Assembly (NCBI GenBank): GCA_021769865.1
Contig: JAETSB010000015.1
Coordinates: forward strand, 1-64,000
Direction of reading: 5' to 3'
Length of the DNA: 64,000 bases
From: Oscillospiraceae bacterium
Lineage (GTDB): Bacteria; Bacillota; Clostridia; Oscillospirales; Oscillospiraceae
Both the position numbers and the translations under genes were made by a program. Below are positions 53,345 to 61,765 of this stretch, piece after piece (within the stretch, counting starts at the first letter, position 1; every line of letters begins with the position of its first letter). Under the pieces are notes generated by a model, which was given only the letters and a program-made list of their open reading frames with translations, did no database searches and was not told the DNA's origin.

Positions 53345-54055
53345 ATGAAAAAGACCATCGGCATTTTAGGCGGCATGGGCCCCATGGCCACGGCGGACCT
53401 GTTTCAGAAGATTACGGCCTTCACCGACGCCGCCGGAGACAACGACCATATCCGGGTTTACATTGACAGCAACGCCTCCATCCCCGACCGCACCGCCGCC
53501 ATTTTGAACGGCGGGGAGGACCCGGTCCCCGCCATGGCGGACGCCCTGCGGCACCTGGAGCTCTGCGGGGCGGACTGCGTGATCATGCCCTGCAACACCG
53601 CCCACTATTTTCTTCCCCGGCTGGAACCCCTGACGAAGCTGCCCTTCCTCAGCATGATCGAAGCGGCGGCAAAAGCCTGCCGGGTCCGGTTCCCGGGGGA
53701 GACCGTGGGAATCCTGGCCACCACCGGCACTTTAGCGGCGGAGCTGTATCAGAAGGCCCTGGCGGCGGCAAGCGTACCCTTCCTGGTCCCGGACGAGGGG
53801 GAGCGGGCGGCGCTGATGGAGGTCATCTACCAGGGCGTGAAGGCCGGTGCCCCGCCGTCCCGGTACCGGGATGCGTTCCGCTCCGTCACGGAGGGCATGA
53901 CGGACCGGGGTGCGGCGTGCTTCCTCCTGGCCTGTACGGAGTTGCCTCTGGCGGTCCAGGCCCTGGGGCTGGAGCTGCCCTGCGTGGACCCCACAGAAGA
54001 GCTGGCGAAGGCCGCCGTCCGCTTCTGCGGCTATCCCGTCCGCGCGCAATCATGA
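53345..54055 (+). CDS. Aspartate/glutamate racemase-family protein
   Basis: 236 residues, usual length for the YgeA/aspartate racemase group. N-terminal IGILGGMGPMATADLF, the first catalytic cysteine in MPCNTAHYF and the second in LACTELPLA, the pair needed for cofactor-free racemisation. The substrate is probably aspartate or a broader amino acid set. Its start lies four bases after the TauE stop, so the two are translated together. It supplies D-amino acids for wall or catabolic use; an Asp/Glu-type symporter gene lies just downstream. Confidence 0.88.
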   Translation: MKKTIGILGGMGPMATADLFQKITAFTDAAGDNDHIRVYIDSNASIPDRTAAILNGGEDPVPAMADALRHLELCGADCVIMPCNTAHYFLPRLEPLTKLPFLSMIEAAAKACRVRFPGETVGILATTGTLAAELYQKALAAASVPFLVPDEGERAALMEVIYQGVKAGAPPSRYRDAFRSVTEGMTDRGAACFLLACTELPLAVQALGLELPCVDPTEELAKAAVRFCGYPVRAQS

Positions 54056-54146
54056 AAAAGGAGGCAGGATGTCTGGTTACATTGTATGACATCTTGCCTC
54101 TATTCACGCTTTTTTCATAGTTTTTTCACAAAATTTCCATTTCCCC

Positions 54147-54175
54147 TTTACATTTCCGGACTGCTTTGGTATAAT
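54147..54175 (+). promoter_or_regulatory. Sigma-A promoter of the dicarboxylate symporter
   Basis: TTTACA, 17-base spacer, TATAAT, about 97 bases before the start codon. Confidence 0.75.
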
Positions 54176-54272
54176 GTAGCCAATTTGGAGAGGATTTCAG
54201 GCGGGGCATTTGTCCAAAACACAGACGCGCCGCCGGAGGGCCCCAAAGATTTTATTTTTATGAGGTGAGTGT

Positions 54273-55487
54273 ATGAACAAGAAACTCAGCCTGCCGATGC
54301 AAATTCTAATCGCGCTGGTCCTGGGTATCGTCGTCGGCCTGATCTGCTATTTCGGCGGGTTTGCCGACGTGACGACCAACTACTTAAAGCCCTTCGGCGA
54401 CATCTTCGTCAACCTGCTGAAATTCATCGTGGTGCCCGTGGTGCTGCTTTCCATGATCGACGGCATCATCTCCATGAACGACATGCGGAAGGTGGGGTCC
54501 GTAGGCATCAAGACCGTGGCCTACTTCCTGGTGACCACCGCCATCGCCTGCGTCATCGGCCTGGTGTTCGCCAACATCTTCAAGGGCGCGGGCCTGTTCC
54601 CCATTCTGGACCCCGAGAGCGCCGAGTACGAGGCCAAGGAGTTCAGCGGCTTCATGTCCACCCTGGTGTCCATCTTCCCGACGAACATGTGGAAGTCCTT
54701 CACCGACGCCAACATGCTCCAGGTCATCGTGATCTCCCTGTTCTTCGGCGGGTCCATCCTGGCCGCCGGGGAGAAAGCAAAGCTCTGCCGGGATTTCGTC
54801 TCCTCCGCCTATGCCGTGATTGAGAAGCTGATGGGCTTCATCATCAGCCTGGCCCCCATCGGCGTGTTCACCTACATGGCTTGGGTCGTGGCGACCCAGG
54901 GCTCTGAGATCCTGGTGTCCCTGCTGCTGGTCATCGTCTGCGCCTATCTGGGCTACATCGTCCACGCCGTGCTGGTCTACTCCGCCTCGGCCCAGATCTT
55001 CGCCGGCATGAGCCCCATCAAGTTCTTCAAGGGCGCCTTCGCCGCCATGATCTTCGCCTTTACCTCCACCTCCTCCGCGGCCACCCTGCCGGTGTCCAAG
55101 GAGTGCGCCGCCGAGCTGGGCGCGGAGGACGACATCGCCTCCTTCGTCCTGCCCCTGGGCTCCACCATCAACATGGACGGCACCGCCATCTACCAGTGCG
55201 TGGCCACTGTGTTCCTGGCTTCCTGCGCCAACATCAACCTGACGATCGGGCAGATGGTCATTATCGTGGTCACCGCCACCCTGGCCTCCATCGGCACCGC
55301 CGGCGTCTCCGGCGCGGGCATGATCATGCTGGCCATGGTGCTGGAGGCCCTGGGTATCCCCGTGGCCTACATCGGCCTCATCGTGGCCGTGGACCGGATC
55401 TTCGACATGGGCCGCACCTGCCTGAACGTCACCGGCGACATCGCCTGCTCTGTCTGCGTCACCAAGTGGGAAGGCAAGAAAAAGTGA
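54273..55487 (+). CDS. Dicarboxylate/amino acid:cation symporter (DAACS family)
   Basis: 404 residues, the usual length for GltP/GltPh-type carriers. Conserved features: FVNLLKFIVVPVVLLSMI, the HP1 tip serine-rich loop in FTSTSSAATLP, the NMDGTAIYQ motif of helix 7, the HP2 region GTAGVSGAGMIM, and the helix 8 signature DRIFDMGRTCLNVTGD; the Arg and Asp of the latter suit acidic amino acids. It imports glutamate/aspartate with Na+ or H+. The start follows TATGAGGTGAGTGT. A short palindromic terminator follows. Upstream Asp/Glu racemase gene suits the substrate. Confidence 0.92.
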   Translation: MNKKLSLPMQILIALVLGIVVGLICYFGGFADVTTNYLKPFGDIFVNLLKFIVVPVVLLSMIDGIISMNDMRKVGSVGIKTVAYFLVTTAIACVIGLVFANIFKGAGLFPILDPESAEYEAKEFSGFMSTLVSIFPTNMWKSFTDANMLQVIVISLFFGGSILAAGEKAKLCRDFVSSAYAVIEKLMGFIISLAPIGVFTYMAWVVATQGSEILVSLLLVIVCAYLGYIVHAVLVYSASAQIFAGMSPIKFFKGAFAAMIFAFTSTSSAATLPVSKECAAELGAEDDIASFVLPLGSTINMDGTAIYQCVATVFLASCANINLTIGQMVIIVVTATLASIGTAGVSGAGMIMLAMVLEALGIPVAYIGLIVAVDRIFDMGRTCLNVTGDIACSVCVTKWEGKKK

Positions 55488-55489
55488 TA

Positions 55490-55514
55490 CTTTTCTTGAA
55501 AGAAAAGTATCCAA
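55490..55514 (+). terminator. Hairpin after the symporter
   Basis: ATACTTTTCTT-GA-AAGAAAAGTAT directly after the stop codon; AT-rich, without a strong T-run. Confidence 0.5.
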
Positions 55515-55717
55515 AAGAACTTTATCCCGCTCTGACAGTCCGGTGATAAACCAGGCTCTGGAGCGACGGCAACGGAACATTCGCTGACTGGGGGGCCCGA
55601 AACGGGTCTCCCGGTTTTTTTTGAGGAACTTTTCAGGTTGGTGAGATATTCTGCCTTTGTAATGGATATCCATGACAGAAGGGCCCTTCCAAACCAACGT
55701 AAAGGAGGTGAGACGCG

Positions 55718-56194
55718 TTGACGGACCAGCGGTTTCGGGAGGCCGTGGAGCAGTACGGCGACATGGTGTTCCGGCTGGCGTACAGCTATCTGAAAAACCG
55801 GGCGGACGCGGAGGACGTGATGCAGGAAACCCTGCTGAAGTTCTACGTGGAGCCCCGGGAATTCGAGTCGGCGGACCACGAGAAGCACTGGCTCCTCCGG
55901 GTGGCGGCCAACGAGTGCAAAAAGCTCCTCCGCTCCCCCTGGCGGCGGCGGACCGATCCCCTGGATGAGGCGGCAGAGGCCGCGGCCTTCGACCGCCCCG
56001 CCCAGTCGGAGCTGTTCCGGCAGGTGATGGCCCTGCCCCCCAAGTACCGGGCGGCGGTGTACCTCTACTACTACGAGGGCTATTCCGTGAAGGAAACCGG
56101 CGAGCTGCTGGGGGCCAAGGCGTCCACCGTGCAGACCTGGCTCATGCGGGCCAGGGGACAGCTCAAAAACAAACTGAAGGAGGCGGAAGCCTGA
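55718..56194 (+). CDS. ECF-type RNA polymerase sigma factor
   Basis: 158 residues from TTG 55718 after AAAGGAGGTGAGACGCG. Region 2 (FRLAYSYLKNRADAEDVMQETLLKFY) and region 4 (LPPKYRAAVYLYYYEGYSVKETGELLGAKASTVQTWLMRARGQL) are clear. Its stop is overlapped by the next gene (TGATG), which encodes a single-span anti-sigma-like protein. The third such pair in this window. The promoter was not recognised. Confidence 0.9.
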   Translation: MTDQRFREAVEQYGDMVFRLAYSYLKNRADAEDVMQETLLKFYVEPREFESADHEKHWLLRVAANECKKLLRSPWRRRTDPLDEAAEAAAFDRPAQSELFRQVMALPPKYRAAVYLYYYEGYSVKETGELLGAKASTVQTWLMRARGQLKNKLKEAEA

Positions 56195-56757
56195 TGATGG
56201 ACGAGAGATTATATCGCGAGACCTTTTCCCGGCTCCGGGCCTCCGACGAGGCGAAGAAGGAGGTCCTTGTAAAAATGAACGAGACAAAGAAGACGAGACG
56301 GCCCTTGAAGGCCCTGCGGGCGGTGGCCCTGGCCGCCATGCTCACCCTGGCCCTGGCGGTGACCGCCAACGCCGCCAGCAACGGGATGCTGTTCGAGAAC
56401 CTGCGGGTTGTCTGGCAGAACGGCTCCCAGATCATGCTGGAGGACGACCAGGGGAACCAGGTGCTGGTCACCGGCGTCTATGCCGACGCGGAGATGAAGG
56501 ACGGCAAGTTGATGCTGACGGTGGACGACGAGGAGTACGACATCACCGCCGACATGAAGGAAAACGGAGTGTTCAGCGCCACGGTGGAAAACGCCGAAGG
56601 CCGGGCGGTGGACGTCAGCGTCACCGGCTCCCTGGAGGACTGGGAGATCGCGACCTCCTTTGAGGAGAGCGGCGTGGATTACAACACTGCGACGGAGCAG
56701 ACCGGAAGAGTTTCCACGATCACGAAATCCTATACCACCGTCACCACCGGCGAATAA
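56194..56757 (+). CDS. Single-span anti-sigma-like protein
   Basis: 187 residues. Short basic cytoplasmic part (KKEVLVKMNETKKTRRPLKAL), one membrane helix (AVALAAMLTLALAVTANAAS) that could also be a signal peptide, and a small extracellular domain of about 115 residues with beta text (VVWQNGSQIMLEDDQGN, MLTVDDEEYDI). Overlap with the sigma gene and topology suggest an anti-sigma role. No catalytic motif. If the helix is cleaved the protein would be secreted instead; the sequence does not settle this. Confidence 0.7.
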   Translation: MMDERLYRETFSRLRASDEAKKEVLVKMNETKKTRRPLKALRAVALAAMLTLALAVTANAASNGMLFENLRVVWQNGSQIMLEDDQGNQVLVTGVYADAEMKDGKLMLTVDDEEYDITADMKENGVFSATVENAEGRAVDVSVTGSLEDWEIATSFEESGVDYNTATEQTGRVSTITKSYTTVTTGE

Positions 56758-56760
56758 GCA

Positions 56761-56796
56761 AAAAACCGGCGGACCATTTCGGTCCGCCGGTTTTCT
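56761..56796. terminator. Bidirectional terminator anti-sigma / glnS
   Basis: AAAACCGGCGGACC-ATTTC-GGTCCGCCGGTTTT between convergent genes. Confidence 0.92.
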
Positions 56797-58484
56797 CATT
56801 TCTTGAAACTGTCCTTCAAGCTGACGCTCCGGTTGAATACCAGGTGTCCCGGCGCGCTGTCCTTGCTGTCCAGGCAGAAATACCCCTGCCGCAGGAACTG
56901 GAAGTTCGCCGGGGCCTGGGCATCCGCCAGGCTGGCCTCCACCTTGCAGCCCGTCAGCACCTCCAGGGAGTTGGGGTTCAGGCATTCGATGAAATCCTTG
57001 CCGGCGGCGTCCGGGTCCGGGTCGGTGAAAAGGTTGTCGTAGAGCCGGACCTCCGCGTCCACGGCGGTGGCGGCGTCCACCCAGTGGATCGTCGCGCCCT
57101 TGACCTTCCGGCCGTCGGCGGGGTCGCCGCCCCGGCTCTCCGGGTCGTACTCGCAGAGAATCTCCGTCACGTTCCCCGCCGCGTCCTTCTCGCAGCCGGT
57201 GCAGCGGATCAGGTACGCCCCCTTGAGGCGGCACTCCGGACCGCCGGGATAGAGGCGCTTGTACTTGGGCACGGGGACCTCTAAAAAGTCCTCCGCCTCC
57301 ACCCAGAGGGTGCGGGAGAAGGGGACCTCCCGGGTCCCGGCGGCGGGGTCCACGGGGTTGTTCTCCACCGTGACGGTCTCCGTCTTGCCTTCGGGGTAGT
57401 TGGTGATGGTGAGCTTCACCGGCCGCAGGACGGCCATGACCCGCTCCGCCGTGGCGTTCAGATCCTCCCGGAGACAGTGCTCCAGAAAGCCGTACTCCAC
57501 CACGTTGGCGGACTTGGCCACGCCGATGCGCTCGCAGAAATTCCGGATGGACCGGGGGGTGTAGCCCCGGCGGCGCAGGCCGCAGAGGGTGGGCATCCGG
57601 GGGTCGTCCCAGCCGGAGACCCGGCCCTCCTCCACCAGGCGGCGGAGCTTCCGTTTGCTCATCACCGTGTGGTCGATGCCCAGGCGGGCGAACTCGATCT
57701 GCCGGGGCTTGGCGGGCAGGTCGCAGTGCTCCACCACCCAGTTGTACAGGGGCCGGTGGGCCTCAAACTCCAGAGAGCACAGGGAGTGGGTGATGCCCTC
57801 CAGGGCGTCCTGAATGGGGTGGGCGAAGTCATACATGGGGTAGATGCACCACTTGTTCCCGTGGCGGTGGTGGGGCAGGTGGTTAATCCGGTAGAGCACC
57901 GGGTCCCGCATGTTGAAGTTGCCGCTGGCCAAATCGATCTTGGCCCGGAGGGTCATGGCCCCGTCGGGGAACTCCCCGGCCCGCATCCGGCGGAAGAGAT
58001 CCAGGCTCTCCTCCATGGGGCGGTCCCGGTAGGGGCTCCGGGCGGGCACGCCCACGCCGCCCCGGTACTCCTTGAACTCCTCCGGGCTGAGCTCACAGAC
58101 GTAGGCCAGGCCCTTCTGAATGAGCAGCTCCGCCTGGCGGTAGTCCTCCTCGAAGTAGTCGGAGCCGAAGAAGAAGCGGTCTCCCCAGTCGAAGCCCAGC
58201 CAGTGGATGTCCTCCTGGATGGCCTCCACAAACTCCTCGTCCTCTTTGGTGGGGTTCGTATCGTCCATGCGGAGGTTGCAGAGGCCGCCGTACTTCTCGG
58301 CGGTGCCGAAATCGATGGTCAGGGCCTTGCAGTGGCCGATGTGGAGGTAGCCGTTGGGCTCCGGGGGAAAGCGGGTGTGGACCGTCATCCCCTCGTATTG
58401 TCCGCCGGGGGCGATGTCCTCCTCGATGAACGCGTGGATAAAGTTCCGGCTTTCCAGCTCCGGCGCTTTGATGTCGTCCGCCAT
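56796..58484 (-). CDS. glnS: Glutaminyl-tRNA synthetase
   Basis: 562 residues from ATG 58484 after GGGAGG. Class I signature FPPEPNGYLHIGHCKAL (HIGH), GlnRS-type LRMDDTNPTKEDEEFV, catalytic-core text DPVLYRINHLPHHRHGNKWC, KMSKS-like VMSKRKL, and the C-terminal beta-barrel anticodon domain (LRPVKLTITNYPEGK). It charges tRNA-Gln directly; many Firmicutes rely on GatCAB instead, so glnS presence is a lineage marker rather than universal. Monocistronic with its own promoter. Confidence 0.95.
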   Translation of the reverse strand: MADDIKAPELESRNFIHAFIEEDIAPGGQYEGMTVHTRFPPEPNGYLHIGHCKALTIDFGTAEKYGGLCNLRMDDTNPTKEDEEFVEAIQEDIHWLGFDWGDRFFFGSDYFEEDYRQAELLIQKGLAYVCELSPEEFKEYRGGVGVPARSPYRDRPMEESLDLFRRMRAGEFPDGAMTLRAKIDLASGNFNMRDPVLYRINHLPHHRHGNKWCIYPMYDFAHPIQDALEGITHSLCSLEFEAHRPLYNWVVEHCDLPAKPRQIEFARLGIDHTVMSKRKLRRLVEEGRVSGWDDPRMPTLCGLRRRGYTPRSIRNFCERIGVAKSANVVEYGFLEHCLREDLNATAERVMAVLRPVKLTITNYPEGKTETVTVENNPVDPAAGTREVPFSRTLWVEAEDFLEVPVPKYKRLYPGGPECRLKGAYLIRCTGCEKDAAGNVTEILCEYDPESRGGDPADGRKVKGATIHWVDAATAVDAEVRLYDNLFTDPDPDAAGKDFIECLNPNSLEVLTGCKVEASLADAQAPANFQFLRQGYFCLDSKDSAPGHLVFNRSVSLKDSFKK

Positions 58485-58521
58485 AGCGAAGTCCTCCCAA
58501 TGTAAAATAAAATGACAATTT

Positions 58522-58550
58522 ATTATACAGGACGGAGGGAGGGATTGCAA
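58522..58550 (-). promoter_or_regulatory. Sigma-A promoter of glnS
   Basis: Minus strand TTGCAA, 17-base spacer, TATAAT, 37 bases before the start codon. A perfect 12-base palindrome GTGAATATTCAC lies at 58594-58605, upstream. Confidence 0.7.
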
Positions 58551-58640
58551 GGGGGATTTTTGTGCGGGTGCGGCGTGCGGCGTGTGGCGTCGCGTGAATA
58601 TTCACAAAAATTCCTCCCTGCGCAAATGCTTTCATGGATG

Positions 58641-58658
58641 GGTTAGTAGATTCTAACC
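58641..58658 (+). promoter_or_regulatory. Candidate iron-regulator operator, copy 1
   Basis: GGTTAG-TAGATT-CTAACC, six-base arms, 29 bases before the -35 of the feo promoter. Confidence 0.6.
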
Positions 58659-58686
58659 AAAACAGCAGATTTTTCTTTTCAGGGGC

Positions 58687-58715
58687 TTGACATTTGCGGT
58701 TAGTCATAGTAAACT
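58687..58715 (+). promoter_or_regulatory. Sigma-A promoter of the feo operon
   Basis: TTGACA, 17-base spacer, TAAACT; a GGTTAG half-site lies inside the spacer. Confidence 0.7.
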
Positions 58716-58728
58716 AATGCCGATTTCA

Positions 58729-58748
58729 GAGTTAGAAGCTTCTAACTC
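58729..58748 (+). promoter_or_regulatory. Candidate iron-regulator operator, copy 2
   Basis: Perfect 20-base palindrome GAGTTAGAAGCTTCTAACTC just downstream of the -10, well placed to block transcription. A DtxR/IdeR-like or other metal repressor is a guess. Confidence 0.7.
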
Positions 58749-58769
58749 ACCGAAAAGGGAGGCGGAGAG

Positions 58770-58982
58770 ATGATGCCGCTGACAATGGCAAAGTCAGGAG
58801 AGCCCGTCACGATTCGCAGGATTTCCGGAAAGGACGAGGCGCGCCAGCATCTGGCGGAGCTGGGCTTTGTGGTGGGCAGCGATGTGACGGTGGTCAGCGA
58901 GATCGCGGGAAACCTGATCGTGCAGGTAAAGGACAGCCGGATTGCGCTGGACAAGGCCATGGCAAACCGCATCATGGTCTGA
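58770..58982 (+). CDS. feoA: FeoA-domain protein
   Basis: 70 residues, one SH3-like FeoA domain: LTMAKSGEPVTIRRISGKDE, HLAELGFVVGSDVTVVSEI, NLIVQVKDSRIALDKAMANRI. FeoA is a small cytoplasmic partner of the FeoB ferrous iron channel. The start is the first of two ATGs after GGGAGGCGGAGAG. It is first in a feoA-feoA-feoB run behind metal-type operators. Confidence 0.92.
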   Translation: MMPLTMAKSGEPVTIRRISGKDEARQHLAELGFVVGSDVTVVSEIAGNLIVQVKDSRIALDKAMANRIMV

Positions 58983-59006
58983 GAAAACAGGAAGGAGGAA
59001 TGTATT

Positions 59007-59228
59007 GTGAAAACGTTGAAAGACGTAAAAGTGGGTGAGACCGTCACCGTGGCGAAGCTCCACGGCGAGGGCCCGGTGAAGCGCCGGATTATGGACATGG
59101 GCATCACCAAGGGCGTGGAAATTTTCGTCCGCAAGGTGGCCCCTCTGGGCGACCCGATGGAATTGAACGTCCGGGGCTACGAGCTGTCTGTCCGCAAGGG
59201 CGATGCGGAGATGATCGAAGTACAGTAA
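59007..59228 (+). CDS. feoA: FeoA-domain protein, second copy
   Basis: 73 residues from GTG 59007 after GGAAGGAGGAATGTATT. FeoA domain with VTVAKLHGEGPVKRRIMDMGITKGVEIFVRKVAPLGDPMEL and YELSVRKGDAEMIEV, closer to the canonical FeoA pattern (RRRxxxMGIxxG, APLGDP) than the first copy. Twin FeoA genes ahead of feoB are common in clostridia. It is separated from feoB by 74 bases that hold another operator-like dyad, so feoB may have extra regulation. Confidence 0.93.
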   Translation: MKTLKDVKVGETVTVAKLHGEGPVKRRIMDMGITKGVEIFVRKVAPLGDPMELNVRGYELSVRKGDAEMIEVQ

Positions 59229-59266
59229 AGGAACGCGGCGGAAAGCCGCTGTTATTTGCATCATGA

Positions 59267-59282
59267 GTTAGCTGTCTCTAAC
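59267..59282 (+). promoter_or_regulatory. Candidate iron-regulator operator, copy 3
   Basis: GTTAG-CTGTCT-CTAAC directly before the feoB ribosome site; same arms and spacing as copies 1 and 2. Confidence 0.6.
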
Positions 59283-59302
59283 ATTTGAAAGGAGAGATCC
59301 TA

Positions 59303-61513
59303 ATGGATATCAAAATTGCCCTGGCGGGCAATCCGAACTGCGGCAAGACGACGCTGTTCAACGCCCTCACCGGCTCCAGCCAGTATGTGGGCAACTGGCC
59401 GGGGGTCACGGTGGAGAAAAAGGAGGGCAAGCTGAAAGGGCATAAGGATGTCGTCATTCAGGACCTGCCCGGCATCTACTCCCTGTCCCCCTACACCTTG
59501 GAGGAAGTGGTGGCCCGCAGCTATCTGGTGAACGAACAGCCGGACGCCATCCTCAACATCGTGGACGGGACCAACATCGAGCGGAACCTGTACCTCACCA
59601 CGCAGCTGATCGAACTGGGCCTTCCCGTGGTGGTAGCGGTGAATATGATTGATTTGGTGCGGAAAAACGGCGATAGCATCGACCTTGCCAGGCTGGGGCA
59701 GGCCCTGGGCTGCGAGGTCGTTGAGATGAGCGCCCTCAAGGGAGAGGGCGGCCTGGAGGCCGCCGAAAAGGCCGTGGCCCTGGCGCAGAAGAAGCGGGCG
59801 GCAGAGCTCCCCCATGTATTCACCGGCAGCGTAGAGCACGCCCTGGCCCACATCGAGGAGTCCATCCAGGGCAAGGTGGCGGACGGGTACCTCCGCTGGT
59901 ACGCCATCAAGATCTTCGAGCGGGACGGGAAGGTCCTGGAGGAGCTGAACCTTTCCGCGGACCTGAAAGCCCATTTGGAAGAGCACATCGCCGACTGTGA
60001 GCGGGAGCTGGACGACGACGCGGAAAGCATCATCACCAACCAGCGGTACTCCTACATCAGCGGCGTGGTCACCAAGGCGGTGCGGAAGAAAGCTGTCAAA
60101 GGAGATCTCTCCGTCTCCGACAAGATCGACCAGATCGTCACCAACCGCATTCTGGCCCTGCCGATCTTCGCGGTGATCATGTTCTGCATTTACGCCGTCG
60201 CCATGGGAACCTCCGTCGCGGACGGCGGTGTGGGCATTGGCACCTTTGGGACCGATTGGGCTAACGACGTGCTCTTCGGAGAGCTCGTCCCCAATTTCTT
60301 TGACGGCATTCTCACCTCTCTGGGCGTCAGCGGCTGGCTCTATGGCCTGATTCAGGACGGCATCGTCGCCGGCGTAGGCGCGGTGCTGGGCTTTGTGCCT
60401 CAAATGCTGGTGCTGTTTCTGCTGCTGGCCATCCTGGAGGACGTGGGCTACATGGCCCGGGTCGCCTTCATTATGGACCGGATCTTCCGCCGCTTCGGCC
60501 TCTCCGGCAAGAGCTTCATCCCCATGCTGGTGGCCACGGGCTGCGGCGTGCCCGGCATCATGGCCTCCCGGACCATCGAGCAGGACCGGGACCGGAAGAT
60601 GACCATTATGACCACCGGCTTCATTCCCTGCGGGGCCAAAATGCCCATCATCGGCCTGTTCGCCGGGGCGGTGTTCGGCGGGTCCGCCCTGGTGGCGGTG
60701 TCGGCCTTCTTCATTGGTATCGCCGCCGTGGTGATCTCCGGCATCATGCTGAAGAAGTTCAAGGCCTTCGCCGGCGAGCCCGCCCCCTTTGTCATGGAGC
60801 TGCCCGCCTATCACGCACCCTCCGCCGGAAACGTCCTGCGGGCAACTTGGGAGCGGGGCTGGTCCTTCATCAAGCGGGCCGGAACCATCATCCTGCTCAG
60901 TTCTATCGTTCTCTGGTTCCTCATGGGCTATGGCGTTGTGGATGGCGTGTTCCAGGCCGTGGAGGACAACAACGATTCCCTGTTGGCCATGATTGGCAGC
61001 GGCATCGCCATCATCTTCGCTCCCCTCGGCTGGGTGGGAGACATGGCTTGGAAGGCCACCACCGCCACGTTCACCGGCCTGATCGCCAAAGAGGAAGTGG
61101 TGAACTTCTTCGGCGTGGCCTACCACTACGCCGGTGAGGCGGACCTCATGGATGACGCCAGCGGCATCTACGCCGCCATCAGCGCGGATTTCGGGGCCAT
61201 GGCCGCCTACTCCTTCATGATCTTCAACCTGCTCTGCGCCCCCTGCTTCGCCGCCATGGGCGCCATCAAGCGGGAGATGAACAACACCAAGTGGACCTTG
61301 GGCGCCATCGGCTATATGTGCGGCTTTGCCTATGTGGCATCTTTGATTGTATTCCAGATCGGCGGCTTGTTTACCGGCGAAGCGGTTCTGGGTATTGGCA
61401 CCATCGCAGCGGTCATCCTGCTGGCCGGTATTCTCTATCTGCTGTTCCGCAAGGGCTGCCAGGGCGAGGAAGCGTCCCGCCGCCTGACCTCCGTGGCTGC
61501 CGCCGCGCGGTAA
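59303..61513 (+). CDS. feoB: Ferrous iron transporter FeoB
   Basis: 736 residues from ATG 59303 after AAAGGAGAG. N-terminal G domain with G1 GNPNCGKTT, G2 VGNWPGVTVEKKEG, G3 DLPG, and G4 VNMID; a helical insertion domain (about 180-270); then membrane helices with Gate motifs around GCGVPGIMASRTIE and GLIAKEEVVNFFG, and PCFAAMGAIKREM. It takes up Fe2+ across the cytoplasmic membrane, powered or gated by GTP. Its position after two feoA genes and before a Cys-rich FeoB-associated peptide gives a complete clostridial Feo system. Confidence 0.96.
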   Translation: MDIKIALAGNPNCGKTTLFNALTGSSQYVGNWPGVTVEKKEGKLKGHKDVVIQDLPGIYSLSPYTLEEVVARSYLVNEQPDAILNIVDGTNIERNLYLTTQLIELGLPVVVAVNMIDLVRKNGDSIDLARLGQALGCEVVEMSALKGEGGLEAAEKAVALAQKKRAAELPHVFTGSVEHALAHIEESIQGKVADGYLRWYAIKIFERDGKVLEELNLSADLKAHLEEHIADCERELDDDAESIITNQRYSYISGVVTKAVRKKAVKGDLSVSDKIDQIVTNRILALPIFAVIMFCIYAVAMGTSVADGGVGIGTFGTDWANDVLFGELVPNFFDGILTSLGVSGWLYGLIQDGIVAGVGAVLGFVPQMLVLFLLLAILEDVGYMARVAFIMDRIFRRFGLSGKSFIPMLVATGCGVPGIMASRTIEQDRDRKMTIMTTGFIPCGAKMPIIGLFAGAVFGGSALVAVSAFFIGIAAVVISGIMLKKFKAFAGEPAPFVMELPAYHAPSAGNVLRATWERGWSFIKRAGTIILLSSIVLWFLMGYGVVDGVFQAVEDNNDSLLAMIGSGIAIIFAPLGWVGDMAWKATTATFTGLIAKEEVVNFFGVAYHYAGEADLMDDASGIYAAISADFGAMAAYSFMIFNLLCAPCFAAMGAIKREMNNTKWTLGAIGYMCGFAYVASLIVFQIGGLFTGEAVLGIGTIAAVILLAGILYLLFRKGCQGEEASRRLTSVAAAAR

Positions 61514-61538
61514 CCCGCCTGGAAAGGAGCGATTGATA

Positions 61539-61679
61539 ATGCCCGTCGTGTTGGGAAACATTATTGTAATTGCCGTGCTGCTTGCGGCCGCGGCGCTGGC
61601 TGTCCGGTCCCTGTGGAAGTCCCACAGGTCCGGCGGAGGCTGCAACGGCGACTGCGGAAACTGCCGCGGCTGTCACTAA
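61539..61679 (+). CDS. FeoB-associated Cys-rich membrane peptide
   Basis: 46 residues, easily missed. One N-terminal membrane helix (NIIVIAVLLAAAALAV) followed by a short basic linker and a cysteine cluster CNGDCGNCRGC ending in His. This matches the small FeoB-associated Cys-rich proteins found after feoB in Firmicutes, thought to deliver or sense Fe2+ or help FeoB. GGAAAGGAGCGATTGATA precedes the ATG, 25 bases after the feoB stop, so it is part of the operon. Confidence 0.9.
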   Translation: MPVVLGNIIVIAVLLAAAALAVRSLWKSHRSGGGCNGDCGNCRGCH

Positions 61680-61765
61680 CAGTTCAAATCCACACAAGGG
61701 AGCGGGACGGCCCGGCTTGGCGGAAGCCTTGCGCCGCTGTGCCGCCAGGAGGTAAGGGTGAGGAA

